Notes: a model not told the origin generated them from the letters alone. A stretch of DNA of 64,000 nucleotides from Planctomycetota bacterium (GCA_023417655.1 JAEZFD010000072.1:62001-126000), one strand, 5' to 3'. Shown: positions 36,646-47,072, numbered from the stretch's first letter. Program-made: numbers and translations.

Positions 36646-37923
36646 TTACGAGGGCTGATAAGCAGTGTCATGAGCCCATGGCTTGCGGTATGGGCGATCC
36701 GTCATTGACTGAGCTTCCGCATCACCGATGAACTTCTCAGCTTGCGGGTCCCACTTGACGCCACGGCCGAGTCGGGCAGTGATGTTCCCCAAGTGGCAAG
36801 CTGTTGCGGATCGGTGTCCGATTTCAACATCCGCCACTGGTTTCGCCCGACTCTTGATGCAGTCGAGGAAGTCCTGATGATGGTTCTTGCTGCGATAAAG
36901 TTGGGTCGGGAGAGTGGTGACGTCGACCTTCAGGAGTTCTTCTGGAGTCGCAGTGATTTTGCCGCGATTGACTGCCAGTTTCCCTTTTTCCCCGATGAAT
37001 GTGATTCCGCCGGGAATGTCTTTCTGCAACTGCCCGAGGATGACCTTGGTTCCGTTGGCATAGTTGTAGGTCAGGCGACAGGTTTCGGTCACTTCCGAGA
37101 TGTTCGGCAGGTTGAAGGTTGCGGTCCCATCAACAGAGATTGGGCCGGAATCATCCATCCCCAGCGCCCACTGAGCGATGTCGAGATGGTGAGCTCCGAA
37201 GTTGGTGATCTGTCCGCCAGAATAGTCCCACCAGAATCGGAAGTTATAGTGGACTCGCTTCTCGTTATAGGGGCGCATCGGAGCTGGGCCGAGCCACATA
37301 TCGTAGTCGAGATTGGCTGGAGGAGTGGAATCCGCTGGCAACGGACCGGGATAATTTGACTTCGGAATCCCGACCAGGATTTCCTGAATCTTGCCCAGCT
37401 GTCCATTTCGAATCAGCGTGCAGGCAGTCCAGAACTCTTCACCTGACCGCTGCTGTGATCCAGTCTGAACAACCCGTTGGTACTTTCGGGCGGCGTCGAC
37501 CATTCGACGGCCTTCATTGATCGTCAGCGACAGGGGCTTCTCGCAGTAGACGTCTTTCCCTGCCTGACAGCCATGAATTGTCATCAAAGCATGCCAGTGA
37601 TCGGGAACTGTCACAATGAGGGCATCAATGTCGTTGCGATCGAGCACCTTGCGGTAGTCACCGTATTCAGTCGGATTCTGATTCTTCTCGACAGCGGCTT
37701 TCACGGCAGTGGCCCGCACATCGGAATCAACGTCACAGATCGCGGCCATGTTGCAGCCTCGACCGATGAAGGCCTTCATATTGCCGAGCCCCTGGTTACG
37801 GACTCCAATCGCGGCGACGGTCACCCGTTCGTTTGCACCAAAACATTTTTGAGGAATGATGTAGGGGGCCGCGAAGACGGCTGCGGCAGACTTGAGGAAC
37901 TGTCGACGGGATGCGCGAGGCAT
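36646..37923 (-). CDS. Tat-exported Gfo/Idh/MocA-family oxidoreductase
   Basis: 425 residues from the ATG at 37923, with AGGAG seven bases upstream. A twin-arginine signal, SRRQFLKSAAAVFAAPYIIP, is present. The Rossmann fold has VAAIGVRNQGLGN and YCEKPLSL, where Glu-Lys-Pro is the family motif. Later come TGSQQRSGEEF, GGQITNFGAHHLDIAQWALG and DFLDCIKSRAKPVADVEIGHRS, as in planctomycete secreted members. It likely oxidises or isomerises a sugar derivative with a tightly bound NAD(P) carried through the Tat system. The substrate is unknown. Confidence 0.92.
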   Translation of the reverse strand: MPRASRRQFLKSAAAVFAAPYIIPQKCFGANERVTVAAIGVRNQGLGNMKAFIGRGCNMAAICDVDSDVRATAVKAAVEKNQNPTEYGDYRKVLDRNDIDALIVTVPDHWHALMTIHGCQAGKDVYCEKPLSLTINEGRRMVDAARKYQRVVQTGSQQRSGEEFWTACTLIRNGQLGKIQEILVGIPKSNYPGPLPADSTPPANLDYDMWLGPAPMRPYNEKRVHYNFRFWWDYSGGQITNFGAHHLDIAQWALGMDDSGPISVDGTATFNLPNISEVTETCRLTYNYANGTKVILGQLQKDIPGGITFIGEKGKLAVNRGKITATPEELLKVDVTTLPTQLYRSKNHHQDFLDCIKSRAKPVADVEIGHRSATACHLGNITARLGRGVKWDPQAEKFIGDAEAQSMTDRPYRKPWAHDTAYQPS

Positions 37924-38219
37924 ATCATTCTCCTGTGGGGCCGGTTCCAGAATGAGCAGAGTTCCATCGTACCGGCCTCGGTCTTTGGTCACTACCGTCC
38001 CTGTCATTCAGCTGGCAGAAATTCGTCAATCGACAGAATGTCGGACCGGCGGGGCAAGGTCTGTCCAGTGTTCCATTGCCACGGGATTAGCACGTGAGAT
38101 CACGGGATTTGAGTTGTCAGGCTCAGGTCGCGGATTCATCGGGATTTCCGGGAAATCATCCAGACCCCTTGAAGCGATCTGCATTCACAGCCAAAATAGC
38201 GGCAAAGGATTTCACTCTC

Positions 38220-39038
38220 ATGCGACGGCTGATTCCATTCCGCAAACAGCGCAAATTCCCTCTCTATAACCAGCCGGAGGAGCGGGAAGGATTGCGCGCG
38301 GCCGGTCAGTTTAACGCCCAGTTGATGGATTTCCTGCGTTCTCATGTGAAGGCAGGGGTCACAACCAATCAACTGAACGCGCTGGCCGAGGAATACACCC
38401 GCGATCATGGAAACATTCCCGCCTGCCTCGGTTATCACGGATATCCCAAGTCGATCTGCACGAGTATCAACAGCGTCGTCTGTCACGGGATCCCCAATGA
38501 CGAAGAACTGAAGCCCGGCGACATTGTGAATGTCGACTGTACGTCGATCGTCGACGGATGGTTCGGTGATTCTTCAGAAACGTTTTTGATTGAACCGGTC
38601 TCCGTGGAAGCCCGACGGCTTGTGCAGGCGACGTTTGATTCACTCTGGCTCGGTATTCAGGCGATCAAGCCCTTCAGCTCTGTGATGGAGATCGGACTGG
38701 CGGTGTCGCGGCACGGGTGGAAGTGCGGCTATGGAGTTGTGGAAAACTTCCAGGGGCACGGCATCGGACGGATGTTTCATCAGGAGCCAGGGATTCCACA
38801 TATTCCGGTCCGGGAAAGTCAGCGGGATATTCTGGCACCCGGGGCTTGCTTCACGATTGAGCCGATGTTCAATCTCGGAACCCGGATGACACGCGGTCCG
38901 CTGAAGGATGGCTGGACTGTGCTGACTGAAGATGGCTCGTTGTCCGCACAATTTGAGCATCAGTTGCTGATGACAGAGTCGGGTCCGGAAATTCTGACTC
39001 TGACCAGTCATGGTCCTCAATCTGGACATATTTTTTAA
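38220..39038 (+). CDS. map: Methionine aminopeptidase
   Basis: 272 residues from the ATG at 38220 (AAAGGA ten bases upstream). The five metal ligands are visible: Asp in NVDCTSIVDG, Asp in GDSSETF, His in GHGIGRMFHQEPGIPH, Glu in FTIEPMF and Glu in QFEHQ. The substrate-binding His is in CLGYHGYPKSICTSINSVVCHG. Type I enzyme that removes the initiator methionine from nascent proteins. It stands alone here rather than next to secY or infA. Confidence 0.95.
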   Translation: MRRLIPFRKQRKFPLYNQPEEREGLRAAGQFNAQLMDFLRSHVKAGVTTNQLNALAEEYTRDHGNIPACLGYHGYPKSICTSINSVVCHGIPNDEELKPGDIVNVDCTSIVDGWFGDSSETFLIEPVSVEARRLVQATFDSLWLGIQAIKPFSSVMEIGLAVSRHGWKCGYGVVENFQGHGIGRMFHQEPGIPHIPVRESQRDILAPGACFTIEPMFNLGTRMTRGPLKDGWTVLTEDGSLSAQFEHQLLMTESGPEILTLTSHGPQSGHIF

Positions 39039-39181
39039 GCAGCGGACCTGAACGCTTGCGAAAATCGGGTCGGTTCCGGAGGTTGGAGCTTCAGCCCTCC
39101 CGTCGCGTTTCCGGGCTCTGATCTGTCTCCCTACGAACCAATTGACGGTCGGAGAAAACTGTTCTCACCGACGGAGTCAGC

Positions 39182-40027
39182 ATGACTACCGTCAATCACA
39201 AGGTTGCAGAGATGTCGATTGCCTCCCCACTCGCTTCCGTCCGGTCAGATGCCGGAAATCCATCGATCGGGAAGCCGCGGGTCATCGCTGTCATGCCGGC
39301 CTACAACGCGGCAGCGACGCTGGAAAGAACTGTCGCCGATATTCCACAGGGCATCGTCGATGAAGTGATCCTCGTTGATGACTGCAGCCGTGACCACACT
39401 GCAGAACTGGCCCGAAAGCTGGGACTGACCGTGATTGTTCATGAAAAGAACAAAGGTTACGGCGGGAATCAGAAAACCTGCTATACGCAGGCTCTGGCAA
39501 GCGGCGCAGACTTCATTGTGATGATCCATCCGGATTACCAGTACGACAGCCGAGTCGTCGGCGCGGCCGTTGAGTTTCTGCGGCTGGGAATCTGTGATGT
39601 GATGCTCGGCTCACGGATTCGATCACGGCAAGAAGCATTTGCAGGCGGGATGCCTGCCTGGAAATATTTCGCCAATCGCATTCTGACAGCAATTGAGAAC
39701 ATGGCACTGGGCCAGAACCTCGGGGATTTCCACAGCGGCTTTCGCGCTTATCGGCGGGAGGTTCTCGAGACAATTCCCTGGCAGGACAACACTGACGACT
39801 TCGCGTTCGACAGCCAGTTTCTCGCTCAGTCAGTTTACTTCGGTTTCAAATTGGGTGACGTCCCGGTCCCGGTGCGATACTTTGACGAGGCCTCGAGCAT
39901 CAACTTTCGGCGCTGCATCAAGTATGGCTTCACGACCTTGTGGATCATGTTGCAATACTGGCTGCAGAAGCTCGGACTCGCTCGCTTCAAGATTTTCAAG
40001 CGTCAGCCCTCTAAACGGCAGGGCTGA
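39182..40027 (+). CDS. Glycosyltransferase family 2 (dolichyl/polyprenyl-phosphate sugar synthase type)
   Basis: 281 residues, GGAG six bases before the ATG. GT-A fold: VIAVMPAYNAAATLERTVADIP, LVDDCSRDHT, EKNKGYGGNQKTCY, and the metal-binding MIHPDYQYDS, where the second D of the usual DxD is Tyr-x-Tyr-like (HPDYQYD). GDFHSGFRAYRREV is the acceptor-side block of DPM1/DPG-like enzymes. A short hydrophobic C-terminal segment (WIMLQYWLQKLGL) may touch the membrane. Likely transfers a sugar from a nucleotide donor to a lipid or glycan carrier. Confidence 0.88.
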   Translation: MTTVNHKVAEMSIASPLASVRSDAGNPSIGKPRVIAVMPAYNAAATLERTVADIPQGIVDEVILVDDCSRDHTAELARKLGLTVIVHEKNKGYGGNQKTCYTQALASGADFIVMIHPDYQYDSRVVGAAVEFLRLGICDVMLGSRIRSRQEAFAGGMPAWKYFANRILTAIENMALGQNLGDFHSGFRAYRREVLETIPWQDNTDDFAFDSQFLAQSVYFGFKLGDVPVPVRYFDEASSINFRRCIKYGFTTLWIMLQYWLQKLGLARFKIFKRQPSKRQG

Positions 40028-40041
40028 CTTCAGATCTGACG

Positions 40042-41085
40042 TTAACGGGCGCTGAGCTCGTGAACGATCTGTACCAGTGCTTTCACGTTCTCAGGCTTCA
40101 TGTCCGGGTGGACGCCGTGCCCGAGATTAAAGATGTGCCCGGGTTGTCCGCCGGCAGCATCGAGAACTTCTTTTGCACGTTCGCGTAACAGCGGCAGGTC
40201 GCAATAGAGCGAGACCGGGTCGAGATTCCCCTGAATCGCCCGCTTCGGACCGACAACTTTTCTCGCTGTCTGGAAGTCGACGCGCCAGTCGATTCCGAGA
40301 ACCTGTCCTCCGGCAGCCGCCTGGTCTTCAAGCAAGGCAGGATTCCCGGTCAGGAAGTTAATGACGGGGACCTCCGCAGGAAGTGACTCGATCAGTCGCT
40401 TGGTGTAAGGCTGTACGTAGCGACGGTAGTCGGCTGGTCCGAGGCATCCCGCCCAACTGTCGAAAATCTGAACCGCTTGACATCCTGCAGCAATCTGAGC
40501 ATGCAGATAACGGGAAAGCGTGTCGACCAGTTTCGACATCAGGACGTCCCAGGCAGCCCGATCCTGATACATCAGAGTTTTTGTCCGGACGTAATTCTTT
40601 GAGCCGCCTCCTTCAATGGCGTACGACGCCAGAGTGAACGGGGCACCTGCGAAGCCGAGCAGGGGGATGTCATTTGGCAAAGCGGCCCGGATCAGCTTCA
40701 CAGCGTCGAAGACATACTCGACGAGACCGAGATCCTCAACCGGCTGAACGTGATCGACTTCCGCTGCACTCAGGAGCGGGTTATGAATGACCGGGCCTTC
40801 GCCTTTCTGGTATTCCAGATCGAAGCCCATCGGTTCGAGGATCGGCAACAAGTCTGCGAACAGAATCGCGGCATCGACTCCGAGCACTTCACGCGCGGTG
40901 ACTGTTACCTCCGCAGCGAGCTCAGGCCGTTTGCAGAGTTCGATGAAGGTCACTTTGCTGCGGACCGCCATGTACTCCGGCAGATACCGACCCGCCTGGC
41001 GCATGATCCAGATCGGAGTGCAATCGGTCGGCTCACAACGAGCGGCCTTCATTAATCGGGAGTTCTGCAGGGCGGTCGACAGCAT
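40042..41085 (-). CDS. hemE: HemE, uroporphyrinogen decarboxylase
   Basis: 347 residues from the ATG at 41085; a second ATG at 41103 is possible and neither has a clear ribosome binding site. CTPIWIMRQAGRYLPEYMAVR carries the conserved Arg residues and the RQAGRYLPEY signature. ILFADLLPILEPMGFDLEY has the catalytic Asp. GFAGAPFTLASYAIEGGGSKNY and the C-terminal FNLGHGVHPDMKPENV are also diagnostic. It converts uroporphyrinogen III to coproporphyrinogen III in haem synthesis. It is convergent with the glycosyltransferase, 14 bases apart. Confidence 0.96.
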   Translation of the reverse strand: MLSTALQNSRLMKAARCEPTDCTPIWIMRQAGRYLPEYMAVRSKVTFIELCKRPELAAEVTVTAREVLGVDAAILFADLLPILEPMGFDLEYQKGEGPVIHNPLLSAAEVDHVQPVEDLGLVEYVFDAVKLIRAALPNDIPLLGFAGAPFTLASYAIEGGGSKNYVRTKTLMYQDRAAWDVLMSKLVDTLSRYLHAQIAAGCQAVQIFDSWAGCLGPADYRRYVQPYTKRLIESLPAEVPVINFLTGNPALLEDQAAAGGQVLGIDWRVDFQTARKVVGPKRAIQGNLDPVSLYCDLPLLRERAKEVLDAAGGQPGHIFNLGHGVHPDMKPENVKALVQIVHELSAR

Positions 41086-41250
41086 GGGAAAGGATCGTTC
41101 CATCTGAAGAGAGTGACATTCGTTGAACGCACTATAGTTTGTCTCAGAGCCGTCGCCTATCGCGTGACGAACGGCCCTCGAGTCTCCTCTCGATCCGTCA
41201 GGTGCTGACGTCACTCCCGGATTCCGTGGAAAAAGCGGGTCAGGACCACG

Positions 41251-42480
41251 TCAAACTCTGTTAACGGCAATTGGACGGTTCAACCATTCGCCATCCAACA
41301 TGATTTTCGAGATCTCACCAGCAAACAAATGCCGTTGCGAGTCAAAACCGTCTTTGACAGGGAATGAGTCTGGCAGCGCGATGACGCACAGATCGGCTGC
41401 CTGACCGGGGGCGATGGTTCCGCGGTCCATCGCTAGCGCCTTGCCCGCATTCGCCGTCGCCAATTGCAGCAGGTCCGAGCAAGGAACGTCCGGAGCCTGC
41501 TTCTGAAGAAACCGGAGTTCTTCCCAGATGCTCAAATCCGGGTTTGACGCCCGACTGTCAGTTCCCAGTGTGATATTGATTCCGCGTTCATGCATGCGCC
41601 GCCAAGGATGTTCTCCCGATTGCATCGCCGCGAACGTGCGGGGGCAGTACGCGATAGAAAACTCAGGATGTTCAGCGATGAAATCCAGTTCCTGTTCGTC
41701 GAGAAGGTTTCCATGAGCCAGCAGAACATGGGGCAAACCGGCCAGACGTTTGAGGTAATCCATCGGCCGCGTCTGGCGAGGAATGACGTCGTCCCGCCAG
41801 ATCCCCATCCGTGAAAAGAGGTCTACGAGGGATCCGGTTCCTGAAGACAGCAGCTGCAGTTCGGCCGGTGATTCAGCCAGATGCATTGTCAATGGCACCT
41901 GCTTCTCTGCGGCGAGATCACAGAGCCCTGCAAACAGTTTTGGGTGCAGCGAATAGGGAGCATGCGGGCTCAGGCCGACAGACCCGGGAGTCAGTTCCTG
42001 TCCCTGATCGAGGAATTTCCGTGCGGCTGCAAGCGTGGGAATGACCTGTTCGCTCCGCAGCCCCAGGTATTCCCGATAGAAACGGATTCTTCTACGATCG
42101 GCCTTAATCTCAGATTGAAAGAGCCAGTCGCGGGTTGCGATTTCCCCAACAGCCGCCGTTCCAGTCGAGGCCACTTCCCGCAATCCGGTCTGAATGCTTT
42201 CCTCAGGTGAGATGCTTCTCGACTGGCGCGAGGCAATGACCTGTTGGATCCAGGCCGCGAAATCAGCCCGGGGTTCGAGCGGAGCACGAAGGTCGCTGAA
42301 TTCCAGATGGGTATGTGTGTTAATCAGTCCTGGGATGAGAGCCACTGCTCCAAGATCAATCGTATTCTCACCGACAAACTCTTCCTCGGAGAGGAAAAGA
42401 CCATCTTCGATCACGACGCTCCCGTTGCGAATCGGTGGCCCATCGCCGGTGAAGACCCATTGCGCACGCAATCGGATCAT
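41251..42480 (-). CDS. Amidohydrolase/deaminase (TRZ/ATZ-like)
   Basis: 409 residues. Metal-site motifs of the amidohydrolase superfamily are in order: INTHTHLEFSDL, VGLSPHAPYSLHP, TMHLAESPAE and TLGTDSRASNPD. The HTHLE and SPHAPYS forms are those of nucleoside/aminofutalosine-type deaminases, so adenosine-like, S-adenosylhomocysteine-like or aminofutalosine substrates are candidates. The ATG overlaps the stop of the large beta-propeller gene by four bases, which implies co-translation with a protein of quite different type. Confidence 0.87.
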   Translation of the reverse strand: MIRLRAQWVFTGDGPPIRNGSVVIEDGLFLSEEEFVGENTIDLGAVALIPGLINTHTHLEFSDLRAPLEPRADFAAWIQQVIASRQSRSISPEESIQTGLREVASTGTAAVGEIATRDWLFQSEIKADRRRIRFYREYLGLRSEQVIPTLAAARKFLDQGQELTPGSVGLSPHAPYSLHPKLFAGLCDLAAEKQVPLTMHLAESPAELQLLSSGTGSLVDLFSRMGIWRDDVIPRQTRPMDYLKRLAGLPHVLLAHGNLLDEQELDFIAEHPEFSIAYCPRTFAAMQSGEHPWRRMHERGINITLGTDSRASNPDLSIWEELRFLQKQAPDVPCSDLLQLATANAGKALAMDRGTIAPGQAADLCVIALPDSFPVKDGFDSQRHLFAGEISKIMLDGEWLNRPIAVNRV

Positions 42481-45400
42481 TGACTCTCCTGCGGCGGCTG
42501 GGGAGCCTGCTTCAGACTTTGAGGCAGAATGCGGATGCGTTCGCTGTAGGTTCGCAGCTCGATATGCCGCTGTTCCAGATCGACATGCAGGTAGGAAATG
42601 CCTCCTGACTCACTCGGCTGATCCCAGTCGACGAGCGGCATGCCGGTGTTCTTGTCGAGCCCGATGATTTTCAGACGATGATAGGAAAGCTCTCCAAATT
42701 CATCATGGACATCCGCGGCCAGAACCATGAGTGGAGAATCAGCGAATTCCGGGGTCAGCAGTTTCAGTCTCCATCTCTGTCCGTCGGCGCGACGGCGCGG
42801 CGATGACCCTGCGGTGCTCTTCATGAGCGGTGGTTCGTACGACCAAAGTTGTTTGCCGGATCGATCAAACGCATTCACGACCCCGGTGACTGAGATGCCG
42901 GAAAGATGCATAAAACTCGACATGTGGCCGCCGTTGTCGGTGATGACAAAGAAATGGCCCGCGTCGGTCAGCACTTGAACCGGAGCCGAGTGATTTCGTC
43001 CTCGTACAGTCACCGTCATCAGACGTGTCTGGTCGCCTGTTTTCAGGTTCACAAGAAACAACTCGTTGTCCGGCGAGATCCACATCAGGGATTCATTATC
43101 AGGATGAACGAGCATCGCTTCCATCGGCAACTCACGCTGCCACCGGATCTCCCCTGTTCCGGAAAGACGCTGTAAGGCAACAGTGGCGGCTGAGGAATCG
43201 GCAGGCTGGTGCCGACGCAATAGGACATAGTCCTGATCGAGGACTGCAAATGTGCGGCTGATGAGATCCAATTGAAGTTCATCGGCAATTTGACTGCCAT
43301 CAATGGCTCGTCGGAGATCTTTGGCTCCTCGGCCGAAGACGGCGAAGCGGTCCGCGCCAAGACTTGCGACGTAGGCTCGGTCGGGCGCCTTCGTGTCCCG
43401 CCAGAGTTCCTCCCCGGTGATGGGATCCAAAGCGATCCAGTCACGACAGAGGAGGAGAAGGACACGATTGTTCCCGGAAACAAGGTATCCGGCCTGATCG
43501 CGATGGGCCGCATTCTGTTGGGAAACCAGAAATTGTGAGACCGAGACGAACACCTGATGCTGGAACGGCTGAACGGTGTTCATGCGCCCCAGGCTCGGTC
43601 CTTTGAGCTCTGGCTGCCATGTCCAGATCAATTGACGGGTCGCCCAGTCCATGGCCTGCAGCGTCCCCCGGTGGACAATCATGGCATAAGGCCCTTGAAG
43701 TCTGGCAACAGCGGCAGGCTGGAATTCAAGATGAGACATCTGGCGAATCGGAAATGAGCCGAGGAATTCACCGCTCGATCGATCTTCGACGCGGGTCCGA
43801 AGCTGATCGACATCCAGTAGAAAACGGAGGGAACGCAATTTCTCATACCCCGCCCCGAGAATCGCGACCGTCGTGACTGCTGACTCATTTCCGGTCAGTC
43901 CCAACCGCTCAACTGCCCACGCACCACTCCAGGGAGATTTGACTGCAGCTGTGGCCTCCTGCTTCTGGGCGGTCTCCAGACCTGTTTCAGCGAGCTTCTG
44001 GAGCGGAGCCTTTTGTTCCTCAGGCCATGACTCGATCCGAGACTGCAGTTCCTTCCAGCATTGAGCGGCATCCTGATGCCATCCCAACGAGGCAAGTCGT
44101 TGCGCCTGCAGAACCAGACCCCGCACCCTCAGAGCGGCGTCCGGCCCTCCAGAGACTCGCTGGCAGCGCACCAGTCCCTCACCTGTGCGTCCCTGTGCGA
44201 ATGCCTGTTCAGCCAGTTGCAGTTCAAGTCGCTGACCGGCAGGGTGGAAGGAAAGGGCTCTGGCCCAGCGATCCCGAACGGCTGGATCCTGTGGAGCCTG
44301 AGCTGCCAGTTCATTGAGACGTGGGTCGAGGTCGTTCTCGCGCTGCTCGGGTGTCAACTGAGAAGACAGGTCCTGAAGCCGCCCGCCGCTCCAGGCATCA
44401 AGCCGCACTTTGCGAGTCCCGTCCTGCAATGTGTCATGAAGTGGAGACTTACGGATGAGTTCACAATAGAGGTCTAACGCCGGGACCCATTCACGACGCG
44501 ACATCAGCGACTCGGAAAGCGTTCTCTGGAAATCGGTCATTCGGCCCAATGACTGAGCTAGCTCGCGGTACTCCCCGATCAAGGACTCGCGATCGGTTGC
44601 ATTGTCTTTATCGAGAACTGATTGGCCGAGCAGTTCGAATCTTAACCCCGCAACCTCCTGTCGCTGCGATTCCGTGAGCCCCGGTCGGGATATTGCAGCC
44701 GTTAATGCGGTCGCGGCGGCTTCGCGATTCCCGGCAGCGAGTTGCAGTCGGGCACTATTGACGTCCTCTTTAAATAACTGCCCGGAGTCGGCACCGGCCA
44801 GCTGAGTCTGAGGACTTAAAGGGAACGCTGTTGCATAGGAGTAGTTCAGAGACAGGAGCATTCCATCCCCTGTCGTTAAAGAGCCCAGCTGTGTCTCCAA
44901 TTCAGGAAGGGTCTGAATCTGATCGATTTCTCCCTGACTCAGATTCACTCGAACCAGCCGGCCTCCTTCGGTCGTGACGAGCAGCTTGTCCTCAACGATG
45001 ATCCCCCGACCGCATGGTCGCGCTGGGAGTGGGACTGACCAGAGCAACTCCCCGTTCCCGGTCAGGTTTCTGGCCGAGACAGTATGGGTTCCGACAAGAA
45101 TGACGGCGGAATTCCAGTGTCCCGCGACATACAGTGCCGACTGATTGGGACGGTCACTTTTCTGCTGTTCCCAGAGTCGCTTCCCGGTCGCCAGATCCAG
45201 ACAGAAAAGCATCGGATTGGTGAGACCGAACTCGTCAGGGAGTTCAGGGGGTGTGAAAATTACTCGGCCCTGTGAGACCACTGGGACTGTGGCATGCCAG
45301 CGGCGATTCAGTGGCTGGATCGCCTGCGGTGCATATCGCTGACGTGCGTGAAGCGATGGATCAACCCGATTTGAAAATCGGGCCGTCCAGACAAGACGAT

Positions 45401-47072
45401 GCGTTGCCAGTTCCACAGCAGTCAGCCATCCGGTCGAAGTCGGGCAGAGAATCAATCCGTCCGCCACGACTGGTCGGGCAAGCCAGTGTCGACGAACCAG
45501 ATCAGCTGTGATCGGGCGACCAGGAGTTGCAAGCTGTTGCGACCAGAGAACATCACCGGTGCTCGGAGACAGGCTGAACAAAGTCACAATGCCATCGAGT
45601 TCCCCGATGATGAACAGTTCATCGCCATAGGGAACAGGGGCTCCCTGAAAATAAGCACCTGCCAGCGGACGCGAAAACTGGTCTTCAATCTTCTTGCCAC
45701 CAATCCGCCACTGTTGCCGTCCTGTTTCGAGGTCATAAGCGACCAGTTCATTGGTCGCATCATCGCTGCGCATGTCATCTTCATCCCCGGAGAGATTCCA
45801 GTCATTCGAAGCCCGAATCACAGCATCTCCGGAAATCTCCAAAGTGAAGAGTCGTCGCCCGTCACTGCTGAGACTGCCGTAAACTTCATTGCGATAGAGC
45901 AGCGTCGCCAGACGATGACTTTCCAGCTGCCGCACCTGAAAGTCGCCCGATTCCTCTGGATCATCGATGTCGAATTCCGGCGTCCCCATCCCCAGCAATC
46001 GCTCTTCAGGACTGCCGCTTCGACGGCTTTCCCAAAGAAGATTTCCTGTCGCCAGATCGCGCACCTGCAGTGATCGCAGGGATCGAAAAGCGACTTTGCG
46101 ATGCACGACCAAGGGGGCCAGAGTCGGGGTTGCTGCGATCTCCTGGTCTGTAAGTTCGGTCGAAAGCTCATTCAGTCGATCCTGAATCCGATAGCGTTCG
46201 ATCAGGGGAACCGACCATCGCGCCGAAAGAATCGGGTCAACTTCGTGAGCGGAAGATTGCTGGTCCGGAAGAGAGAGAAACGGACTGACCGAGTCCTTGC
46301 CGGAAGTGGGACTCGGCAATGCGTTCACTTGATACTTTGCAAGATCGGCTTCCGTCACATCCGGATTCAGGCGTCTCGCCTCGGCCAGATTCCCGGCTCG
46401 CAACCATGCCCGTTCTGCATGACCTCGGGCGGTGTCCAATTCGTCTGCGGTGCTGCGAGCCATTAGTCGCTGCCACAGCAGCGCAGCCTGTTGATATTCC
46501 CCACGACCTTCATACCAGTTCGCGAGAAACTCAATCGCTTTTCCACCGGCAGGGGTCGGCCCATAGAGCAACGCAACCTGACGAATCTGTTCGAGATCCT
46601 GCTGCTCGACACCACGACGAAACTGCTGTTCGGCCGTCGTCGAAAACTGGTTCAGATAGTTGCGTTTTGCTTCCTCTGGCAGACTCGCGACCTGCTGCTC
46701 CACTTCAGTCAGAAACGAGTGGAAGCGGCGATCATTCTGGAAGGTAAAGGAGTCGGCGGATTCGTTCAGCAGGAACTGGTAGATCAGAATTGCATCGTGA
46801 TACCGTCCTTGCTGCACATAAGTCTTTGCCTGGTTGAATGTCCGGGTCCCTTCCGACTTCTGAATGGGACGGGAATCGAGAATATCTCGCCCTGATTTCT
46901 GACGCTCGAGATCTTCTCCCGTCCGGCGGATTCCGCGGTCAATGCCGCGAAACAGTTCTCCCAGCGGATTCCGGGATTCCTGTGCATGGAGCAGGCCACA
47001 GTCATGACTGATCAGGCCCAGGCTCACGACCCCGACCAGCAGCAAATGTGAAAGACCGGAAACCTGCTTCAT
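42477..47072 (-). CDS. Very large secreted protein with PQQ-type beta-propeller and TPR regions
   Basis: 1531 residues. The signal peptide is LSHLLLVGVVSLGLISHDCGLLHAQ. An N-terminal TPR-like region (about 60-260) includes GTRTFNQAKTYVQQGRYHDAILIYQ. Many PQQ/BamB-like blades with A-x-D-x-x-T-G-x-x-W follow: VAYDLETGRQQWRIGGKK, FCLDLATGKRLWEQQK and IALDPITGEELWRDTK. A helical TPR-like segment lies in the middle (about 800-1060), then a second propeller section (about 1090-1520). It is a periplasmic scaffold or sensor of unknown role. PQQ dehydrogenase catalytic motifs are not evident, so enzymatic activity is doubtful. Confidence 0.85.
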   Translation of the reverse strand: MKQVSGLSHLLLVGVVSLGLISHDCGLLHAQESRNPLGELFRGIDRGIRRTGEDLERQKSGRDILDSRPIQKSEGTRTFNQAKTYVQQGRYHDAILIYQFLLNESADSFTFQNDRRFHSFLTEVEQQVASLPEEAKRNYLNQFSTTAEQQFRRGVEQQDLEQIRQVALLYGPTPAGGKAIEFLANWYEGRGEYQQAALLWQRLMARSTADELDTARGHAERAWLRAGNLAEARRLNPDVTEADLAKYQVNALPSPTSGKDSVSPFLSLPDQQSSAHEVDPILSARWSVPLIERYRIQDRLNELSTELTDQEIAATPTLAPLVVHRKVAFRSLRSLQVRDLATGNLLWESRRSGSPEERLLGMGTPEFDIDDPEESGDFQVRQLESHRLATLLYRNEVYGSLSSDGRRLFTLEISGDAVIRASNDWNLSGDEDDMRSDDATNELVAYDLETGRQQWRIGGKKIEDQFSRPLAGAYFQGAPVPYGDELFIIGELDGIVTLFSLSPSTGDVLWSQQLATPGRPITADLVRRHWLARPVVADGLILCPTSTGWLTAVELATHRLVWTARFSNRVDPSLHARQRYAPQAIQPLNRRWHATVPVVSQGRVIFTPPELPDEFGLTNPMLFCLDLATGKRLWEQQKSDRPNQSALYVAGHWNSAVILVGTHTVSARNLTGNGELLWSVPLPARPCGRGIIVEDKLLVTTEGGRLVRVNLSQGEIDQIQTLPELETQLGSLTTGDGMLLSLNYSYATAFPLSPQTQLAGADSGQLFKEDVNSARLQLAAGNREAAATALTAAISRPGLTESQRQEVAGLRFELLGQSVLDKDNATDRESLIGEYRELAQSLGRMTDFQRTLSESLMSRREWVPALDLYCELIRKSPLHDTLQDGTRKVRLDAWSGGRLQDLSSQLTPEQRENDLDPRLNELAAQAPQDPAVRDRWARALSFHPAGQRLELQLAEQAFAQGRTGEGLVRCQRVSGGPDAALRVRGLVLQAQRLASLGWHQDAAQCWKELQSRIESWPEEQKAPLQKLAETGLETAQKQEATAAVKSPWSGAWAVERLGLTGNESAVTTVAILGAGYEKLRSLRFLLDVDQLRTRVEDRSSGEFLGSFPIRQMSHLEFQPAAVARLQGPYAMIVHRGTLQAMDWATRQLIWTWQPELKGPSLGRMNTVQPFQHQVFVSVSQFLVSQQNAAHRDQAGYLVSGNNRVLLLLCRDWIALDPITGEELWRDTKAPDRAYVASLGADRFAVFGRGAKDLRRAIDGSQIADELQLDLISRTFAVLDQDYVLLRRHQPADSSAATVALQRLSGTGEIRWQRELPMEAMLVHPDNESLMWISPDNELFLVNLKTGDQTRLMTVTVRGRNHSAPVQVLTDAGHFFVITDNGGHMSSFMHLSGISVTGVVNAFDRSGKQLWSYEPPLMKSTAGSSPRRRADGQRWRLKLLTPEFADSPLMVLAADVHDEFGELSYHRLKIIGLDKNTGMPLVDWDQPSESGGISYLHVDLEQRHIELRTYSERIRILPQSLKQAPQPPQESQ

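Noticed and set aside
37477..38097. A 206-codon plus-strand frame opposite the Gfo/Idh/MocA gene
   Set aside because: Antisense shadow of a gene with clear Tat signal and family motifs.
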